27,281 nt of DNA, taken from positions 1 to 27,281 of the IMG/VR virus record IMGVR_UViG_3300023176_004969. One strand, written 5' to 3'. Below the pieces are notes generated by a model, which made no database searches, had not been told where the DNA came from, and saw only the letters and a program-made list of their open reading frames with translations. The stretch is from a virus. Position numbers and translations under genes: made by a program. The first letter of the stretch is position 1. The number at the start of each line of letters is the position of its first letter. Positions 26,901 to 27,281 of this stretch are shown in pieces.

Positions 26901-27281
26901 ATTAGACGATGTTATTATTGATCAATCTGAATATACTATTGATTGGAAAACAAACACATTTATTTTTGCAGATAGCACAGCAATAGAACCAAATAAAAAT
27001 CTCAATATTATTCTTATTGATAACAATGGATTAGATTTAATTGATAGTGACAGAATAGTAACAACAGAAAAAACCACAAGACTTGATACAAATATAAAAT
27101 ACAGCACAGAATATAGTTTATTTGTAACAAGGAACGGAAATGTTGAATTAGCTGCACCAAAAGATAATAATGGAACATTAGAAATTGAACTTACAACACA
27201 AAGTGCTATAGGTGACATTTTTGATTATACTGTGTATAATAACACAACTCCTGATTTTAGTCAAATTGTAATTGACGAATC
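14977..27281 (+). CDS. Giant modular tail/baseplate structural protein (3' end outside window)
   Basis: I followed the frame to the window end: more than 4100 codons without a stop, so the gene is incomplete here. GGAGG (14963-14967) lies nine bases before the ATG. The first 150 residues (FLPRYFRSDANKKFLGSTLDQ, FYSWDPHVDWDKFTNFREYYWLP) resemble giant virion proteins of marine T4-like phages. Then: cupredoxin-like domain (about 189-300); small beta units ending in NG-type turns (700-768, 942-990, 3620-3689, 3965-4022); a helical region with WEMLGFSVKPTWWE (about 1155-1168); CBM5/12-like modules (1456-1500, 1715-1755, 2299-2341, 2442-2483); an FG-GAP-like propeller (2120-2748); and GxGY glycine-rich units (3130-3206, 3503-3588). 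No signal peptide or enzyme motif was seen. It occupies the place of T4 gene 7 after gp6. Probable role: peripheral baseplate/fibre protein, perhaps contacting host surface glycans (inference). Confidence 0.85.
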   Translation, partial: MSYNDEQNEYPLPVGDSSNQKSANFLPRYFRSDANKKFLGSTLDQVTSPGVVEKINAFAGRREAKAVKATDTYLPEISANRENYQLEPAVVIKDNIGNVDFYKDYNDYIGQLTAFRSTTKDHSKLNSQEFYSWDPHVDWDKFTNFREYYWLPNGPQEVPVVGQSLEVRSTYTISTVTDDDNTAFLLTPNGLTRNPTIKLFRGQTYRFEVDCPGHPISIAISRAFQPAVDVIDSSLITTLYEDGIEIIPEDTGELKDREYAIREGFIEKGILEFTVPMNAPETLYYISQNDINTSGVFNIYDIEANTEIDVAAEILGKKTYTTSNGWNFTNGMKVYFQGNVTPAEYAEGLFYVEGVGEGIKLIPLTDLAVPAIFTQDTLIPFDTNGFDRVPFGDAKSFAGTKDYICINRADESRNGWARYNRWFHKDVIELAAQINNQDAGLDESFRAKRPIIEFEANIRLYNHGSTAKKNVDLVDTYTKDVFSNIEGQAGYNIDGIDIVEGMRILFTADPDTLVNGKIYEVKFITHTNTTQISLIETEDTDPLLDQTVLVKDGNKNAGKMFWYNGTEWQSAQDKTALNQAPKFDLFDSNGYSVGDTDYYPANSFNGNRIFAYRVGTGANDTELGFPLSYKNINNVGDIVFDFPLLTQSYEYETNNTIFTTASEELFLKKIKNGSTYYCNGWTKANELSSQYVIRKYTGDDITNRFPIDVYKNSANLTDLVCKVFVNNKFLIQGIDWNFVDDLSVRKINLVEELSTDDVIIIKTKSSAEKTDVGYYEIPYNLERNPLNNNITEFTLGQVNDHVEGMIAEIPEFSGMQPGRSNLRDLGIVSKYGRKFLQHSGPINLPLYHLTDKNANIVKAIRLAKTEYSKFKREFLKAATNSSFVGPIKDHVDLIMQELTKNKSKNMPFYSTDMLGFGGAKLLEYKVLDSRNTYYALSKIFNVKQLSRKAVYVYINDTQLVYGLDYTFTDNGFVDITATMQNDDVIKIYEYENTEGSFVPPTPTKIGIYPSYVPSLQVDNTYSSNTNIIIGHDGSKSVAYNDYRDDLLLELEKRIYNNLKIDYDKSILNIHDYIEGNYRNSNITKKSLDKILISDFISWLPLVGNPDYTENDFVTRGDGFTYNYSRSVSPTGEQLPGYWRAVYKMAYETDTPHTTPWEMLGFSVKPTWWETKYGPAPYTKDNLIMWKDIENGYIKEPGKPLIVAKKYVRPGLTSHLPVNEYGQLLDPLASGYAKDFSYTTMSNVLFKFGDEAPIETAWRRSSDYAFSLLLAMIVNRPAQVFAIAFDRSRTSRNLAGNYVYNNKKAIRSVDLVFPKTKTNNLVNQTLGLVNYIENYLQSNINANYEKYIDNLQNLNSQMGIKLAGFADKDKLKLVLDSRTPLNQGNVFIPQENYQIFLNTSSAQNLISYSGIVIEKVDRGFKVSGYDKEDPFFTIYKPFESANDIAINVGGISDSFITWDEGKQLVAGKIVKYNNRFYRINETHTTGTNFDNTLYTQLNELPITGGATALIRKRYQSVPSVVDYGTVYTKIQEVVDFILGYEKYLKEQGFVFDYNNRETESIEDFRLAIKEYLFWTTQNWAEASVIVLSPAANQLKFSKDYFVVDNIFDNFYGLDVLQADTSKLRSSFTNIIRDNTNQFGITPKSTAQGIFFVKLPLVQKEHVVLIDNTTVFNDTIYDPEPGYRQERIKIVGYRTDGWNGSLNIPGFTYDEALVTEWESWKDYYIGELVKYKQFYYTATVTHTGTEEFDFNNWNVLPKRPESSLMPNWDYRANQFTDFYDLDTDNFDSEQQRLAQHLIGYQKRQYLENIINDDVAQYKFYQGMLQDKGTKNALTKLFDKLGSADKDSLEFYEEWAIRLGQYGATDSFDEVEYQLDEKQFRIEPQTVELVNTVDISRTDLVYQYPKNKVYLQNQDYDHAPFPTNSSLEEYTKTGGYVALDQVNFIARSLKDVLSFDINSVNLDTYIWVPEVQQSWNVYKHIQSPARINKIIKTDLGFTAIFDRAVPFTTGEIIGINNINEDVNGFWTARDVSLNVVEFYSNKDIGDDEIDLSDSTLGIVSQLNSRRIANITDVNALLIDYDINDNDNLWIDNNGAEKSEVISNTKIFNLQAEIPNEEGLNDVGYGTAFAASGSNQVLAVGMPDVGLNGKVAVYSRLSEALEYTLLQTLEPEAISSVGIVGIVNSNPGEITTSGPHGLRESERIQIRNAEGLTALNDNYYYVSILTSTSFSIYNDKDLTSPVDTSAMGSHTTNSGLISTGVLYDTGSGFGTSVDVTQNGQYILVGAPLASDVRSKYVGEFDGTASYLQYDIVSDRGTLWRAVRDTPAGIADSTIGTLSQDWELVDVLEADPTGNLSGYSNQGVIHVYKKDVTTYKLETTILSPVARDNEQFGIAIKSAFTNDLVHRFYIRSLADNGRIYFIENSLANVNFFNYTRDQNYKGTFDPLKNYYQNEIVFADYILYRATTNIFASSGVLPGSSSDWEALDQYVDYVGFVPNFGDVTAVESDSVGLGTAVEIGKSFDVSKDGSVLAISGYLDLTEINRISVYRYNDNQGRYIYESNIDGDIKLEEDFGQALAVSDDGKDIAVGAIGSDVTGLNNGKVYIFRYNFDSDNPEYSFQQELFSPKGDANEAFGYSIDFANNKLGIMSINGDNISQVTFDSNTTQFDNSATTITDTVRDNGQVYIFENYNDTWIYAEKMRYFRDTTKAVEPTLKLIDNHIIVGQPGSLFTNDAGVGTNTGFVVDFRSDKNTNSWTSNSLVQDFVDLTKIKNVFLYDKTNGDLVTYLDYIDPVQGKIAGPAEQELSYKLYYDPAVYNIGSTNTGNKTPWDSSYIGKLWWDLSTIKWFNTRQRGLEYKTNNWNTPLPSFEVDVYEWVESDLLPTEWDDIADTVEGLADGISGTSKYGDDSYVIANIYDPVTGTFANKYYYWVKNKKTLPSIESRSISAFDVTLLIQDPAGQGYRFVAFYENNKFGLYNVRNLVKDENIVLHIEWKKFETENNIHSEYQLLTEGVPSSKPNADIVQKWIDSLVGYDKNSNQIPDIDISIPRRYGVLNTPNQSMFINKTEALKQIVERVNGVLAENLIVDDFDISGLQKVDPLPSIYSNDYDVKIASENLLRFVAVAKIETATLSPTVIDGRIKSVTITNPGRGYIDTSYVSGSVRKGPTVDIRGTGTGAKIQLYINNIGQVTSAVVLNEGKNYGADTICIVRRFTVLVENDSTIGGFWSLYNYTPAQREWSVERIQSYDTTLYWQYVDYYVDGYDETTAINHLVPGSYALEATNDLIGEIVKIENIGSGGWLLLEKIDNQPEVDYTVNYKVIGRQNGTIEFSKLLYQNVSSGFDNQVFDSYLYDREPVNEVRIIMESLQNQIFVDQLEVEWNKLFFASVRYALSEQVNIDWIFKTSFVKAQHNVGELEQKITFKNDNLSNYQDYVNEVKPYKTKIREYVSSYQKTEPSQTSVTDFDLQPRYDAVEGRIVAERTSVFNSEVQTYSPFVQTYPQKHWLDNVGFEIKEIKIYDGGSGWTDGPNVTISGGGGPTLKGTASLAGTKVNSIEINTSNARYITAPTITFDGSQDEDSTPAKAIVILGNGKAKATHMLMKFDRVSGSLVFTSLQVPTETFTGTGAQEEFTLTWPIDTRKSKVVVTVNGVEALSSEYTPGNKEDTSVGYTRNLGTITFTEPPALGAEILVDYYRNASMLTAADRISYFYKPTTGMPGLGTNEDGSVDLAQVMDGIDYGGVQIDTISFGNTLGFDADGFGANSFDTYDTTFDDEIFVLDGSTDILDLALPLEANVEYNVYFKSVLAPTSENPIRLDSSSWPTPDPKVPYAVISPITGDGITTSIVVNDILEKFNELDDVPYVANTTGDTVIFRKASSDGTTTPDFTNFDIELKGGDFALSTATGVQAGDITVDGDGFVTPTTSKGPEEQVPGQLVDALDIQVFNRVQDGQGIITVHNYLTDDGRLEYPLSGVAASQTNVIAKLDDVIIDQSEYTIDWKTNTFIFADSTAIEPNKNLNIILIDNNGLDLIDSDRIVTTEKTTRLDTNIKYSTEYSLFVTRNGNVELAAPKDNNGTLEIELTTQSAIGDIFDYTVYNNTTPDFSQIVIDE
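15541..15876 (+). other. Cupredoxin-like domain lacking copper ligands (giant protein 189-300)
   Basis: The pattern RNPTIKLFRGQTYRFEVD, then GHP (213-215), then FTVPMNAPETLYYISQ (273-288) matches the plastocyanin-like beta-sandwich frequent in marine phage virion proteins. The ligand site usually written YYxCxxHxxMxG reads YYISQNDINTSG here, so Cys, second His and Met are all replaced; only His214 remains. Likely a structural fold, not a copper site. Confidence 0.55.
19342..19476 (+). repeat. CBM5/12-like module A (giant protein 1456-1500)
   Basis: Pattern W....(L)VAG.IVKYNNRFYRI...H, about 45 residues, ending in a Leu-Pro. It resembles the short three-strand carbohydrate-binding module in which a Trp, a G.xV strand and a Y.A/R strand are spaced regularly. 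The final Trp is missing, so this is the weakest of four copies. Confidence 0.35.
20119..20241 (+). repeat. CBM5/12-like module B (giant protein 1715-1755)
   Basis: WESWKDYYIGELVKYKQFYYTATVTH, then NNWNVLP. This is the cleanest copy of the W..Y..G.xV.Y...YY.A......W..LP pattern. Confidence 0.5.
21496..21726 (+). other. FCCH-like beta module inserted in the propeller (2174-2250)
   Basis: The order GIVNSNPGEITTSGPHGL, a (S/D)ERIQIRNAEGLTALND turn, YYYVSILTSTSFSIY and a PVDTSAMG ending matches a small beta domain common in phage tail proteins that database searches tend to relate to the E1 FCCH domain. It sits between the first two propeller blades. Confidence 0.45.
21871..21999 (+). repeat. 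CBM5/12-like module C (giant protein 2299-2341)
   Basis: Y..YDIVSDRGTLWRAVRDT, then QDWELVDV. It lies inside the propeller region, between two blade strands, so it would protrude from a loop. Confidence 0.45.
22300..22425 (+). repeat. CBM5/12-like module D (giant protein 2442-2483)
   Basis: L.NYYQNEIVFADYILYRATTN, then SSDWEALDQ. This second module inside the propeller region shares the Y..(D/E)IV.....LYRA......W spacing with module C. Confidence 0.45.

Noticed and set aside
14977-27281. Possibility that the giant frame is several genes joined by a lost stop
   Set aside because: The frame stays open with the same composition and tail-type modules throughout, and I saw no internal ribosome-binding site with a conserved N-terminus at a module boundary.

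Overview
The window looks like a piece of the genome of a marine, T4-like contractile-tailed phage, of the kind that infects cyanobacteria or SAR11-type bacteria. The reasons are recognisable T4 core genes (46, 47, 55, 48, 53, 5, 25, 6) in the compact order seen in marine T4-like phages, the low GC content, dense packing with 1-4 base overlaps, and T4-type late promoter octamers. The host cannot be named from the sequence; the AT-rich coding suggests a low-GC marine host (inference). No tRNA, CRISPR, insertion sequence or integrase was seen.

Left part (1-4401, minus strand): an operon reading leftwards, in transcription order gp55 (late sigma factor), gp47 and gp46 (Mre11/Rad50-like recombination nuclease), a small basic protein of unknown role, and a SegE-like GIY-YIG endonuclease. 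It is headed by a near-consensus sigma-70 promoter (TTGACA, 17 bases, TATTAT), and a second sigma-70-like promoter lies between gp55 and gp47. At the extreme left edge a late-type octamer precedes what may be the start of another leftward gene.

Switch point (4402-4473): about 70 bases hold the leftward host-type promoter and, directly abutting its -35 box, a rightward late-type octamer. The gene transcribed away from the late promoter is the sigma factor expected to use it.

Right part (4474-27281, plus strand): a baseplate and tail module: gp48, gp53, a 780-residue hub-like protein with a glycine-zipper insert, a gp5-like spike with no visible lysozyme domain, a 522-residue Gly/Ala-rich protein, gp25, an enlarged gp6 (1152 residues), and a giant gene that is open from 14977 to the window edge (more than 4100 codons, no stop). 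The giant protein sits where T4 has gene 7. It appears to be a string of beta-rich modules: a cupredoxin-like domain without the usual copper ligands, an integrin-like FG-GAP propeller with other domains inserted in it, CBM5/12-like sugar-binding-type modules, glycine-rich GxGY units and repeated small beta units. It is the most striking object in the window.

How it fits together: host polymerase would first read the leftward operon, making gp55 and the recombination nuclease. gp55 would then redirect polymerase to the late octamers before gp48 and gp6, giving the tail proteins. There is no gene-free stretch longer than 300 bases.
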